A stretch of DNA of 64,000 bases from Bidens hawaiensis (Eukaryota > Streptophyta > Magnoliopsida > Asterales > Asteraceae): NCBI GenBank assembly GCA_021521415.1, contig JAIQDT010014625.1, forward strand, positions 46,735-110,734. The letters are read 5' to 3'. Position 1 is the stretch's first letter, and the number at the start of each line of letters is the position of its first letter. Made by a program: the position numbers and the translations under genes. The notes below the pieces were generated by a model. The model was not told the origin of the DNA and made no database searches. It saw only the letters and a list, made by a program, of their open reading frames with translations. This document shows positions 12,132-24,070 of the stretch, one piece after another.

Positions 12132-12774
12132 ATGTAACTATTTAAAGTTTATTTGTTTTAGGTGTGCTCCAGACTCCAGAGAATTGTAGATAACCATATA
12201 ATACATTTATACGTAGTGTTTGAGAACAATAAGGAAACTAAATATTTTATTAATAAAGCATACATTTATACGTAGTGTTTGAATTGAAACACCTTTTATC
12301 ATTTGGACCACCGTTTCGAGATAAGTTTAACATTAGTCGACTGATCAAAAGTCCTAAAACATCACTTTGAATTCGGAAAAAAACTTAACGGCGTTAAGTG
12401 TTTTTTAACGGAGGTCCATTGAGAGAAAAATAGTCGAGGGGCTGAACCGTTGGCAAAGATTTTTAAATATCTGATTATTATCAGCTAATAAACAAAAGAT
12501 GGGATTGTTTATTTTCGCCTTTTCGGTTTGCCAATAATTTGATAATAATTAATTGACAATAAACTTACACGTCTGGGCCTGTGGGCTGTTGTAAGCTTAT
12601 AGCTCAACTTAAATGTTGCTACTTTGGAGTTTGGACTATTGAGCCCATCTTGCTTCTGGGCTAACAAACCACTTTCTCCAAGAAAATAACTACTTTGAAA
12701 GGAAATTTACGCTATTTCGACCGATCTACATATCTATTTTTAGTTCTATACTTATACACCAAAAAAAAAAACCC
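12132..12774. other. Intergenic, nothing recognised
   Basis: Ordinary AT-rich sequence; a 29-base stretch near 12203 is echoed near 12255 (CATACATTTATACGTAGTG), a small direct repeat. Confidence 0.35.
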
Positions 12775-12963
12775 TTGACTTTATCTCCGGTATAATCTCT
12801 TTGATCTTCACCTGTTTACCTTCACAAACCTTTTCCTTTATCGCTTTCCAAATACTTCAACAAGTGATAATCACGATCCCATGAAAAGCCTCCTTCTCAA
12901 TTTTGCTCATGTCCATAGGTTTATGAAGTTCCAACAAATCTTTGTCCGTGAACCTAAATACAG
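12775..12963 (-). pseudogene. Decayed LINE tail, opposite strand
   Basis: On the minus strand the translation includes SIWKAIKEKVCEGKQVKIKE, matching the SIWKARNEKVF-type tail of plant L1 elements, preceded by an in-frame TGA where the family has Trp. Both the stop and the loss of the Arg-Asn pair show decay. It is a separate insertion from the one at 11795. Confidence 0.6.
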
Positions 12964-13749
12964 GTGAAACTAACTGATTGGATTTTAACAAACACATGAA
13001 CTACACAAATGAATAGATTGGTTTTTAACGAACCAATCTAAATAGGATAAAATCGAGTAAAAGCGCATCTTCCCTTTGTTTGGTTGTCGGGTTCTTTGAA
13101 ACGAGCTAACAAGTTGAATTGATAAACTGTGAAGTTACATATTGTTTCAGAAAAACAATAAATGATATGACTATAGACATGTTGTAATTGTAATCTAGAT
13201 GAATCTCAAGTAATAATGGGAGCAAGTACAATTCAACAAGTTTAGGTATTTTATTCATTTATTCATAACTATTTAATACTAAAAGTAATGATAATAATAT
13301 TAAGAAATTTGGTTCTTCAAGATTATAATTGGTTTTTAATATTCATAACTTAGGTATTGTGGTAAGTAATTAATTAAATAAAATGTTATTAAAGTTAACC
13401 TATTATCTATAAAGCATATCTAACCACCGCACTCACAATGGTTTCTGTCTACGATACAAAAATTTATTCTCCAAAACCTTTTTACAAATTACAAACCACT
13501 AAATAAAAAATCACATCTTCATACTTGTTAGTTATTTTTATGTCAATACTAGAAATATAAATGAATATCAAGATTGCATTTGAGATTTCACATTGGCATT
13601 GTTGTGAGTGAACGAATACATTGTTGTGAGTGAACGAAGAAAGTGAGAAAACCGTTTAAAGAATGAGTTGAACGAAGAAAGAGAGAAAACCGTTTAAATT
13701 GAAAATATAAGATTAAAAATTAGTGAGTAGCGAGTTTTAGGGATGCAAG

Positions 13750-14133
13750 TTAAGGGTGTTTAAATAATTCGGATATACGAAAAATTTTGGATATGGAATT
13801 CTAATATCAAAATCCGCATCTGAAATTCGGGTATCCAAAATTTCGAATATGGATATCTAAATACTAAAAAAAAATGTGTATTTCATGTTTTATACATCCA
13901 CTTCATGTATTTATACGTTCACAACTTCACATCATATATTTATATGTCTCGTTTTAGGTATTTTTAAACAAACTTTTAGCCCAAGTTTAGTTTTGCTTAT
14001 TAACATCACCAAACCGAAAACGACAAAATCACCAAATAAACCGAACGGATTAAACGAAAACCAATCGGCTAATAAAATAAATTAACCAATAACTTCGGTT
14101 AGGATTTCGGTTAACCAACCATGCACACCTCTG
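13750..14133. repeat. GTGCAC-bordered dispersed repeat
   Basis: The left end is AGGGTGTTTAAATAATTCGG and the right end is CCATGCACACCTCTG, complementary to the TAGAGGTGTGCAC border at 1190. The interior contains TATCC/GGATA and CCGAAAAC/ACCGAACGG stretches typical of this family. Confidence 0.5.
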
Positions 14134-14589
14134 TAACCGCAAACGAGCCAAACCCAACCAAGTAATCATATCGAAGTCGGTCTGGTCCACAGGTCAAATG
14201 CATTTAGGTAATACGCGTGAAACTTAAAAAATAAACACGGTTAAGTTAAATGAATTTAGGTAAATTTCTCATTTCTCAATATATTAATATTAATATTCAA
14301 AACATCCAAAACACCGCCAATTTAATAATATCTTTTTTTTTCATCAATCACAAAACAAAACAAAATTCAAACATTCCAATTTTACTCTGTTTTCAATTCT
14401 ATATTCCTCTGTAATAATAATAATAATAATTTTCTTGAAACCCTTGATCAAGTTTTAGTCAACTGGGTGTTGATTAAATCATCTTAATTTCACTTTTCAA
14501 CTATCATTTTACATTTTTACACTGAAAGATTCTTACTTTCAGTAAATCCTCTGTTTCTTGATTCTGGGTTTTTGTGGGTTTTCAAGAAA

Positions 14590-17500
14590 ATGAAACAATT
14601 GATTCAATTTCAACTGATTTGGGTTACTTTGGGATTGTTTCTTGCTGCCATTGATGCTGTTGAACCCACAGAAGGTATTCAATTTTCTTTTAATTTTGTG
14701 TTTTTTAAAGATTTTGAATGGGTTTTGAAGAAACTGAAACAGGGGATGATCTTGATTTTGTAGGGTTTAGTGAGAAATTAATAATTGTAAATAAATATTA
14801 GATATTTATATTAAAAACCCTTAAGTTTAACATTTTCTTGATGCCTTTTTTATTTTGTGTTTCTTGAAGGTCTTTAATGGTTTTTGAAGAAATTGAAACA
14901 GGGGAAGGTTTAATTGTTGTAGGGTTTATTAAGAAACTAATAATTTGTAAATAAATATTACACATTTGTATTAAAAACCCTTAAAGTTTTACACTTTCTG
15001 ATATCTACAGTGTTAATTTTTTTGTTTTTCAAAGATATTGAATGGTTTGCAAAGAAATTGAAAGATGGGATGATCTTGATTTTATAGGGTTTCGTAAGAA
15101 ACTAATAATTGTAAATAAATATGACACATTTATATTAAAACCCTTAAAGTTAAAACACTTTCTTGCTATCTTTTTGTAGGGTTTAGCAAGAGAAACAATA
15201 ATTTGTAAATTTGTAAATAAAGATTATACATTTATATTAAAAACCCTTAAAGTTATACACTTTCTTGATATTCTTTATATTGCAGTTCATGCATTAACAG
15301 TGTTTAAAGAAGGTATCTTTGATGACCCAAAACTGGTTTTATCAAACTGGAATGATCTGGATTCATATCCTTGTCATTGGGTTGGTGTATCTTGCTCTGA
15401 GGATCATGTTACAAAAATGTAAGGAATTTTATTAATTTAAATATACATTTAAAAATGATGTATGCAATGAAAGTAATAAGGTTTTTAATCTTGTGTTGCA
15501 GTAACATTTCTGGCTGTTTGATAAAGGGATTCATTTCTGAGGAACTGTTTTCGTTATCGTTCTTACGCGAACTGTAAGTTTTTGATAGACATCTTACTTT
15601 ACTTTTAAGAATATAATATAAAATTAGTAGAATTTAATCATGAAATGGTCATGATTGCAGGATTTTACATGGGAACAATCTTCTTGGTCCAATACCTAAA
15701 GATATTGGATTGCTAAAGCACTTAAAAGTGTTAGATTTAGGGGGAAACCAGTTATCCGGACCGATTCCACATGAAATCGGTAATCTTGTTAGCATTGTGA
15801 AAATGTAAGTCTTGTTTCACATCCGAATTTCATCATTTCAAGATTTAAAAAAAATAGGCTTTTTATAGTTTTTTAAATCTTGTTTTGTATTGATAGAAAC
15901 TTGCAATCTAATGGATTGACCGGAAATTTGCCTTCGGAGCTTGGAAATCTTAAGAACCTTCAAGAGCTTCGGTTGGACCGAAATAAACTGCAAGGAATTG
16001 TTCCCGGTGCTAATATTACAGATTATGCTTCTGCAACGACTGGAACGTAAGTTATAAACATTTTAACTGTTTTCTGGTATTTAAGTTATATATATTTCAT
16101 TTTTTTATAAATGTTTTGATTGTTTTGGTCCAGGTATGTACCAAATACAGATGTTCTAGGTTTCTGTCACGCGTCTCCCTTAAAAGTTGCTGATTTTTCG
16201 TTCAACTACCTTGTTGGCAGTATACCTAAATGCTTGGAATATCTTCCGAGGTACATTTCTTTATGCGCTTATCTCTAACGGGCCAAACAAAAATATTTAG
16301 CTAAATGGGAAATAGGGGTCAGTGAGTTGAAAACTGTTTGAAACATATTTTTGTTGCTTACAAATTCAAATATAAAAAATGGAAGAAAAATGTTTACGGG
16401 TCAACCAACGAAGCCAAACCTGTTCTGACCCGCTACTCAATTCATTAAAACGGACCGTTTTGTGACCTCTGCTTGTGTTTTTGTTCATTTTATTTTGTTA
16501 TTTCTTTTAGGGCCAGCTTTCAAGGGAACTGCATAAAACACAAAGATATCACACCGAGGGCTCCTGAACAATGTGGTATGTTTTAGTAAAAAGCAGACGG
16601 GCCGATATATTATATGTTTAAAACCGGTGTCATGTCACACTAAACTATAAAGAGTTTCTTGTATGCAGGTGTTGCTTCTCCAGCTAAACCTCTAAAGTCA
16701 GAAGACACGAAACACCATCCTGTTCAAGATAAACAAAAGCCCGTCCCGCATGCATCAAAGCCCGCATGGATTTTAACTCTTGAAGTAGTGACTGGAGTGA
16801 TGGTGGGGTCCATCTTCCTTGCGGCTCTTGCCACAGCCGCTTACAGGTTGAAAGTCAACTCACCGAGTATCATTACTTGGAAGAAGCCGAAAACCGAAAA
16901 AGATCATATGGAAATCTTTGTTGGTGAGGAAGCTTGGTTTATGAAAAACATTATTTTATATCAACTGAATATAAAATTGAATTATTTTTTCCGGTGTGCA
17001 GACACTGATATGCTAAAGGATGTGACGAGATACAGCCGACAGTTACTTGAAGTTGCATGTGAGGATTTTAGCAACATTATCTTGTCATCACCGGATAGTG
17101 TAGTTTACAAAGGAAACATGAAAGGTGGGCCCGAAATCGCGGTTATTTCTCTTTGCAACCGAGAAGAACGCCGGATGAGCTATCTTGAGCCCTATTTTCA
17201 ACAAGAGGTGATGCCAAGAATCTTGAATTTTTATAGGTGTTTTCAAGATTTGGTCTTTTTGATCAAGTTTGTATTTTTTTTTATCAGGTGGCTGATTTGG
17301 CTAGGCTAAATCATGAAAATGTAGGGAAATTGCTTGGATATTGTGTTGAAGGTGTCCCATTTACAAGGATGTTGGTCTTTGAATATGCATCTAATGGGAC
17401 ACTATCTGATCACCTGCATTGTAAGTCTATCTCTTTATTAGTGGCGGCAAATAGCGGGCCAAGTGGTTGCTGGCGGGTCATTATATGTAAAGTTGTAAGT

Positions 17501-19355
17501 TGTAACATACTACGTTCTTTCCACTAACTGGTGTTAAATATCTGTTATCTTTTTACAAAAATGACTATTTTGCCCTTATAACTAAAGCATGAAATGCTTT
17601 TCAACTTGTGAAAACTACGCATTTCGCTCTTTAGTTATGAGGTCGAAATAGTCATTTTGTTAGAAAGCTAATAGAATTTTAACACCAGTTAGCGGAAAGG
17701 AGTTAATTTGTTACAACTTTTGAAATAAAGGATGATTTTTTGTAATTTCTATAGTTTTAAGGATGGAACTTGCAAGTTGGTATACATATAAAGGACGAAA
17801 AATGTAATTTAACATCATATTATTTGAAAAATAATATAATTTTCTAGAAAGGTGACTGTGAGGGTTTATGTGCTAAACTACACTTTGAGTTGGTCCCATT
17901 TGACCTTTAAACTATTTTTTTTTCGTCTTATCTGTTTGACCCGTTAAAGATAAAACATAACCTAAATCAGCCCAACGGTCATGTTTACGATTCAAGATTT
18001 ATCGTTTGTTGTAGAGAAATATTATCAAATACTTTGCTTTAATGTAGGTGAAGAAGAGTGTCAACTAAGTTGGACACGACGAATGCTGATTGTTTTAGGA
18101 ATCGCTAAAGGTCTAAAGTATCTTCACACCGAAATCGACCCTCCATTTACTATATCCGAGTTAAACTCTAGCTCGGTATATCTCACAGAAGATTTCTCAC
18201 CAAAGGTACCACCTTTAAACCTTTTTCAAAAATAAAATTTGCATAACACTTAGAATGTGTATTACATTTATATTTTCTTGATTTTTGCAGCTTGTTGACT
18301 TTGAAAGTTGTAAAAGTATTCTTACAAGCTCAGAGAACACCTCTAGCAATATAAACAATGAAGGCGTGATATCTGTTCAACCTAGCTCGTTAGCAGCCCG
18401 ACACTTGGATGTTCAGGGTAACATATATGCATTTGGTGTTCTGCTATTGGAAATTGTTAGCGGGCGGCCTCCAATATGCAAAGACAGGGGATTCTTGGTA
18501 GACTGGGTAAGAAATAATAATTATGTTTTAGCGAGTAGCGGGCAGAGGTGGCAAAATCGGCTGGTAATGCAAGTTGGGTAACGGGTCAAAACACTGTTGT
18601 TTTATAAATAAAATCATATCTTTGCCACTATAACAATAAAAATCATATCTTTGCTGTTTTTTTAAAAATCAGTTATTTTCTTGATATAATGAAATGATCT
18701 AAGAAATAATAATTATATTTTAGCGAGTAGCGTGCGGAGGTGGCAAAATGGGCGGGCAATGCAAGTTGGGTAATGGGTCAAAACACTGTTGTTTTTTAAA
18801 TAAAATCATATCTTTTTCACATTTATAATAAAAATAAGATCTTTGCTGTTTTTTTAAAAAAAATCAGTTATTTTCTTGATATGATGAATGATCTAAGAAA
18901 TAATAATTATATTTTAGTGAGTAGCGTGCGGAGGTGGCAAAATGGGCGGGTAATGCAAGTTGGGTACGGGTCAAAACACTGTTGTTTTTTTAAATAAAAT
19001 CATATCTTTGCCACTTTAACAATAAAAATTAAAAATCATATCTTTGCTGTTTTTCTAAAAAATCAGTTATTTTCTTGATATAATGAAATTTTTTTAAAAT
19101 TTTGAACAGGCAAAAGAGTATCTTGAAGAATCGGAGAGCATGGCATCGGTTGTGGATCCTGCGCTTAAACATTTGAGAGACGAAGACCTTGAAGTGATAC
19201 GCGAGGTTGTCAAAAGTTGCATTGACATAAGGGATGGAGATGAAGTAAGCATGCAAGAACTGTGTGCAATGTTGGAAAGCAAACTGGACACCACGGTCTC
19301 GTCAGATCTCAAGGCCTCGTCGCTAGCCTGGGCTGAGCTGGTGCTTTCGTCTTGA
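14590..19355 (+). CDS. LRR receptor-like pseudokinase (At1g63430/MRH1 group)
   Basis: Thirteen exons join in phase: 14590-14674, 15286-15418, 15502-15573, 15661-15804, 15897-16046, 16134-16250, 16511-16575, 16669-16923, 17002-17207, 17288-17420, 18048-18205, 18291-18506, 19110-19355 (659 residues; the Arabidopsis relative is of similar size). Order: signal peptide (1-24), an N-terminal LRR cap with the motif SYPCHWVGVSC, about four LRRs (LILHGNNLLGPIP, LDLGGNQLSGPIP), a Pro/Lys-rich linker, a membrane helix at about 289-313, then a kinase-like domain. The VAIK lysine is Ile (AVISL, residue 389), the catalytic HRD loop is replaced by TISELNSSSVYL, and DFG is DFE (509-511). It should therefore be catalytically dead, as in its family. 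Relatives act in pollen-tube guidance and root-hair growth; the role here is inference. Introns 1 and 12 are tandemly duplicated and intron 10 holds a MITE. Confidence 0.92.
14699..15270 (+). repeat. About four tandem copies of a 150-160 bp unit filling intron 1
   Basis: Each unit carries GGTTTTTGAAGAAATTGAAA-like sequence, then GTAGGGTTTA, AAACTAATAATTGTAAATAA, and AAAACCCTTAAAGTT with ACTTTCTTGATAT. Units begin near 14699, 14865, 15027 and 15175; the last is shortened. The repeat ends just before the 3' splice site at 15285. Confidence 0.8.
17498..17719. mobile_element. Small MITE with long inverted ends in intron 10 of the pseudokinase gene
   Basis: The left half (AAGTTGTAACATACTACG, TCCACTAACTGGTGTTAA, CAAAAATGACTATTTTGCCC) is matched inverted by the right half (GAAATAGTCATTTTGTTAG, TTAACACCAGTTAGCGGAAA, GTTACAACTT). 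About 220 bp, with no coding capacity. Confidence 0.75.
18509..19093 (+). repeat. Three tandem copies of an about 195 bp unit filling intron 12
   Basis: Units start near 18509, 18703 and 18897 with AAGAAATAATAATTAT and contain GCGAGTAGCG, GGTGGCAAAATGGGC, GGGTCAAAACACTGTTGTTT and AAATCATATCTTTGC. The first unit starts immediately after the 5' splice site, so the unit is a duplicated piece of this intron. Confidence 0.85.
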
Positions 19356-19826
19356 CCCGAGTCATGATATCTAACAAAAACTGTAAATTCTACTGATCAG
19401 TATATACTATGTGATTAGCATTGGATTAAAGATTCTTGCTTTCTTGATATTTTGATGAGTTCTTGTAAATTCTAGTGAGTTGCTACTGGCAAATCTTGTT
19501 TTGTAACCGATTCATGGTTACCGAGATGAATGATTTGATTTAATCCATACTTTTTAATAGGAAATGTTTTATGTGTTGAGTGTGATTGGTCATTGGGGTC
19601 TCTGTCGTGTCGGATTGGTGGGTTGACTGGTGTATCATGACTCGTATATTTATTGTTATATAGAATTGTAATAGTAAAAAACTCATGCATAAAATCTTTA
19701 TTAGCTGATGAGATGACATACATGCAACCGCTGCTAGATACATATAAAAGTCGATTTCACGAAGAAACATTCCAAGGCAAGCAAATCCAAACACGAGTAG
19801 CATGACATCATATATAGTACGATAGA
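19356..19826. other. Convergent intergenic region between the pseudokinase and SDR genes
   Basis: The two genes end towards each other with about 470 bp between stop codons, so this stretch holds both 3' trailers. Nothing else was recognised. Confidence 0.5.
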
Positions 19827-20522
19827 TCAAAACGACGCTATTTCCATTTGACTGAAGTAGACCCCAGAAGGACCGTCGTCAGGTAACAAGGAAACCATTA
19901 CAGGAGCTTTGGCGCCTTCTTCTGTAGTCAAGTGTCCCGTGTGACCTGTGAACTCGGTTTTGACAGCCTGGATGCACAGAGTTCACAAGAATATTCTGAA
20001 ACTTTCTTGCCAAGAGTCTTGTGTAAGCATTAACCGAAGCTTTTGAAACCGAATAAGCAGCGAGTAGTAACGGCCAACCGTTCTCTGACAACTTATTGGC
20101 CTTGAAGTCCTTCAAAAACCATTGAATGATCCCATCAATCTTTTCTTCAGTAAGGTTATCGATATCTGACAACTCAGCTTTCACCGTCTCATTGCTGATC
20201 CACTTAAAGCAAGAGGAAATGACGAAAGTAAATTTTCGATGTTGTATCTAAAACCATTCATTTTAAGTTTTTGAACGAGTTTGAATGACTTACGCGTAGC
20301 TCTCCACAATTCGAAGAAATATTAACGATTCTTGGTGAGTTCGAGAGTTGAAGAAGCGGGAGAAATGCTTCTATTACTGCTTTAAGTCCATAATAATTTA
20401 TCTTAATACACTCTCCTCCTAAGTTATAAGGTTGATCCATCATCCTGTTTATAACATCTGGGGTTTCATCCAACACTTCCTTCTGCCAAACCATATATAT
20501 GATACTCATAAATATATTAAAA

Positions 20523-20970
20523 AGAGTAAACTGCGGTTTTTGTCCATTTGGTTTGTCTAAATCTGCGGTTTTAGTCAAATAGTTTCAAATTTATGATTTT
20601 CGTCCATGTGGTTTCATTTCACTTGCAATTAAACCTGAATTCATAACCCTATTAAGTCTGGTTGTTAAACCCATTAGCGTGCGCCTCACGTTAGGGGCAA
20701 TTTTGTCCTTTTTCTCCCCAAAACCCCAGCCCTAACTCGCAAGCCCCCTCATGTGAGGGGCTGAGTGTATTTGGGGGGAAAAAGGACAAAACTACCCCTC
20801 ACGTGAAGGGCACGCTGATGGGTTTAACGACCAGACTTAACGGGATTAGTAAATTCAGATTTAATTGCAAGTGAAATGAAACCACAGGGACGGAAATCGC
20901 AAATTTGAAACTACTGGACTAAAACCACAGATTTGGACAAACCACATGAACGAAAACCGCAGTTCACTCT
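20523..20970. mobile_element. Foldback (hairpin) element in intron 3 of the SDR gene
   Basis: Nearly the whole 448 bp is one imperfect palindrome: AGAGTAAACTGCGGTTTTTG at the left matches CGAAAACCGCAGTTCACTCT at the right, and inner arms (TTAACGGG/CCTATTAAG, CTCACGTTAGGGG/CCCCTCACGTGAAGG) continue to a centre near 20750 (CCCCCTCATGTGAGGGG). It is non-coding. Such units are common in plant genomes as non-autonomous DNA elements. Confidence 0.75.
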
Positions 20971-22362
20971 GTTAAAAATCACATCTAACTGAAAAAAATA
21001 AAAAGTTATGGAAGTATATGTACTTACATTTCCTCCTCCATCTTTGTAAATTTTAAATTTATCAAAATTTATTTTTATTCCATTTTCTCCAGCATTATTC
21101 ACCTGCATGTTAGAAAAATATATCTTATACAATATCACAACATCAACACATTATTCAATGGTGTGTGCAAGTGTGAGTGTTGTCACTAACACATTACCAA
21201 GACATCGACTTTCTTGAATTGAGATTCGACGAACTTGGTTAATCTATCGATACTCGATGGATCTTTAACATCAAGTTGATGAAAAACAACATCCACGAGC
21301 CCAGACTCGTTTAGCTTTTTGGTAGCTTCTAAACCCCGACTCTCATTTCTAGCGGTTAGTACAACTTTGATGCCGTTTGAGGCCAACTGACGACATATCT
21401 CTAGCCCGATACCTTTGTTTCCGCCTGTCACAACTGCCACCCTGAATCAAAACAAAAGGAAAGAAAGATCAAGCTAGTGACAAGGTGTGTCATCATGCAT
21501 GTAACAAAGATAATCATAAATGGGATTTTTTTTTTAATTTTTATATTCAAACATCAATAAGGTGATTGAACATGAGAAGGCTGACGTTTTTTTATATTCA
21601 TTCAAACATTTCCCGGCTGACATTTTGGTCTTTGAATGGAGTAGAGGGAAACATGTGTGTGTGGATCTAACATGGGTTTTTCCTTTGGTGGGCGCATGGA
21701 GTAGTGGTTTCACGGAAGGACAGACCGCTCTAAAAGTTGGTTCATGCAAGGTGACTAAACATGAGAAGGCATGCATGTCTTGACAACAAATATGTATTTA
21801 TACCGTTCGCATTTGACACTTTTGGTTTCCTCACACCTGAAGTTGTGGGGCTACTTAGCCGAGTCCAAGATCTATCGATGTAGTGTTTAATGTTAGGTTT
21901 AATTGGTTTTGTTCATGTCATTATTTGAATTTGCATGGAATAAGCTTGGCTTCAAAGTATCACGTCGGTGTTGCATGGCTGGATATTGAAGTCTAAAGCA
22001 TTTAATAATTTATTAATGAGAATTGGTGTTCAAGATTGACCATATCTCAAACAGTTGGAGAAAGTGAACAATAGAGGAGTGGGTTATGGATTGTACCGGT
22101 TCTTTAGGATGACTAGTATTTTGTTGCTACTTTTGTGTTTTACTTTACTTTTCTGTAAGGCTATTTATAGCCCTCAAGTTTATAGAATAATGCGTGCTTT
22201 TCTTTGTTTTCATTACTAAATATAGATTTCATCTTTTGAATATTCATCTTTCATTTTTCTTCCATACAAATCACTCAAGTATTCACAGTTTCATTTTCTT
22301 TAAGCTAGCTTGATATCCAACATTTAAAAGATTGGGTTTTGCTATTCAAAAATGGCTTGCGG

Positions 22363-22990
22363 CTAGGGGTGTTCTTCGGGGTTCGGATTTTCAGGTCGGG
22401 TTATTCGGGTTTCAAAGTTTTAAATCCATACCCGAAACCCAACCCAAACCTCTCACGGTTTCTTCGGGTTTGGGTTTTTTCGGGTTTCGAGTATCCTATA
22501 AAAAAAACCGTGTTGCTAAATTTAAATGCAAGGTATTCTTCTTTACTAGTAATGTAAATAAACCAATAACAAAACGAAAATAAAAAAAAATAAAACATCC
22601 TAAAAAGAGTAACATTTTATAAAGTTCGGCCATAATAAACCAGACCGACATAATCATCTTCAGTATGCCGTGATTAAGGTGTTGGATTATAGTTGCTTTT
22701 AGTCATAAATTGAAACATTAATAAACAATAAACTATCAATTCATAATATGTGGAATGAAAACAGTCGATTTGGACTAAATTCTGATAACGTCAGCGGCTA
22801 AGACTTAGCATATAATACCTAAAAATACATACCGTTTTAAAACTAAAAGTTTATTCGCGTTTTTCAGGTTGGCCCGAAACCTAGAGTTCAAACCCAGGAA
22901 CCAACCCGAATTACTTCGGTTCTAATTAGCCTTTTTTCGGGTTTGGGTTTCTTGTGTTGGTTTTCGGATTAAAGTGAGAGCCCTGCCTAC
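22363..22990. repeat. Dispersed CGGGTTT/CCGAAACC repeat in intron 1 of the SDR gene
   Basis: Begins CTAGGGGTGTTC, has blocks of CGGGTTTGGGTT and CCCGAAACCCAACCC at both ends (22380-22500 and 22865-22985), and finishes AGAGCCCTGCCTAC. It is placed in the same loose GTGCAC family by its border and composition. Between 21540 and 21780 the intron also has a direct echo (AACATGAGAAGGC twice). Confidence 0.45.
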
Positions 22991-23215
22991 TTGTGTGGGG
23001 CAGCTTGTTACCCGTTTGTACTCTGTCTTGATGTAAACACTTCATATTTAGATGATTAAAATTTATATTGTTTAACATTAGCATTACATACATATTGAAG
23101 TCAAACGCACAACAAGCTGTGCCCCGCTATCCATTTTAAACAAAGGATGTTGTTAAAGAAACCATTACCTTTGCTCAGTTGAAGTAAGACTCGTCTTCTC
23201 AGCTACTGATGCCAT

Positions 23216-24040
23216 AATCAATCTGATTCTACTTGGAGAGGAAAAGAAACATAAGTTGAAGATAAGTCAATTACAGCCTGCCTTTTTAAATCAATTATTG
23301 GCTGATTTGTTTTTTCTTTTTTTTTTTTAAATAGTTGAATTAAATGTTACTAGAGGCCACCTAACATCAATTTGGTTTCTTCTGGATATAAATTTGTTTT
23401 TTATTTGGATGATTTTTTACTCACAAATACTTGTTTTATAATATTTCATGTTTTTATCCGCTCATAATAATTTGATAAAGGTTAAATAATAGATTTTCAT
23501 ATATAAATAGCTAATGTAGCAATATTTTATAATTTACGATTAAAGAACTGAAATGATGGAAGGATGAAGAATATTTTTAGAAGATTTTTTTTCTTTATAT
23601 GTTATATTTTAAGATAAACAAGTTTTTAATAGACGGGTTATGCATCTTATCTTAAAATATTAATAAAAGAAAATGTTGAATCTTAAGTGTCAAGCCCACA
23701 TTCATCTAATTCCTAATCTTCAATCTCATTCATTCTAGCTATTTATAGGTTATGAGTGAAAACCATTTTGTTAAATGGGTTATAACATAGTGTGGATTAT
23801 ATTCATTATTGAATCAAATGCCATTTTCATACCTAAGGTTTGACCAACTACACAACTTTAATACATTTTTTTTTAAATTTCTTGCAATTCAACACGTGGT
23901 GTTTCCAAAATAACGCTATTTTAGTACTTTTCATGAACCATATTTGTTTTTTTCATTAAGTCTACATTAAATTAATTTACAAGTATTTTGAGAATCACAT
24001 TTGAAATAACAGATCTTATTTATATTTATCATTTGACAAA
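23216..24040. other. Upstream region of the SDR gene; otherwise nothing recognised
   Basis: The SDR promoter should lie just above 23216. The remainder is AT-rich. No gene, RNA or clear repeat was seen before the Helitron end at 24041. Confidence 0.35.
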
Positions 24041-24070
24041 ACCCGTGTAATACACGGGTTCAAAAGCTAG
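24041..24070 (+). mobile_element. Helitron 3' terminus
   Basis: A perfect hairpin ACCCGTGTAATACACGGGT is followed after seven bases by CTAG and then T, the classic plant Helitron 3' end (subterminal hairpin, CTRR, insertion before T). The 5' end was not found. Confidence 0.75.

Larger units (their letters stand above)
19827..23215 (-). pseudogene. Short-chain dehydrogenase/reductase (neomenthol dehydrogenase-like) with 3' frameshift
   Basis: Five exons on the minus strand: 23215-23169, 21441-21198, 21102-21028, 20482-20294, 20202 onward; phases agree. Motifs: NADP-binding TGGNKGIG (residues 21-28), NNAG (99-102), the catalytic Ser in NISSN (178/179) and YSVSK (Tyr235, Lys239). This is the classical SDR set seen in menthone/neomenthol dehydrogenase and salutaridine reductase relatives; the substrate cannot be told. 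After VHPG (residue 264) the frame breaks at about 19965. The literal frame adds 28 unrelated residues and stops at 19879-19881 (292 residues). The downstream sequence in another frame keeps the family tail (TTEEGAKAPV, LLPDDGPSGVYFS) down to TGA at 19827-19829. Two bases appear missing. A recent null allele or an assembly error would both explain it, as the rest is well kept. Intron 1 is long (1.7 kb). Confidence 0.85.

Noticed and set aside
22332..22583. Overlapping open frames in SDR intron 1
   Set aside because: They are translations of the CGGGTTT/CCGAAACC repeat and lack splice or domain support.
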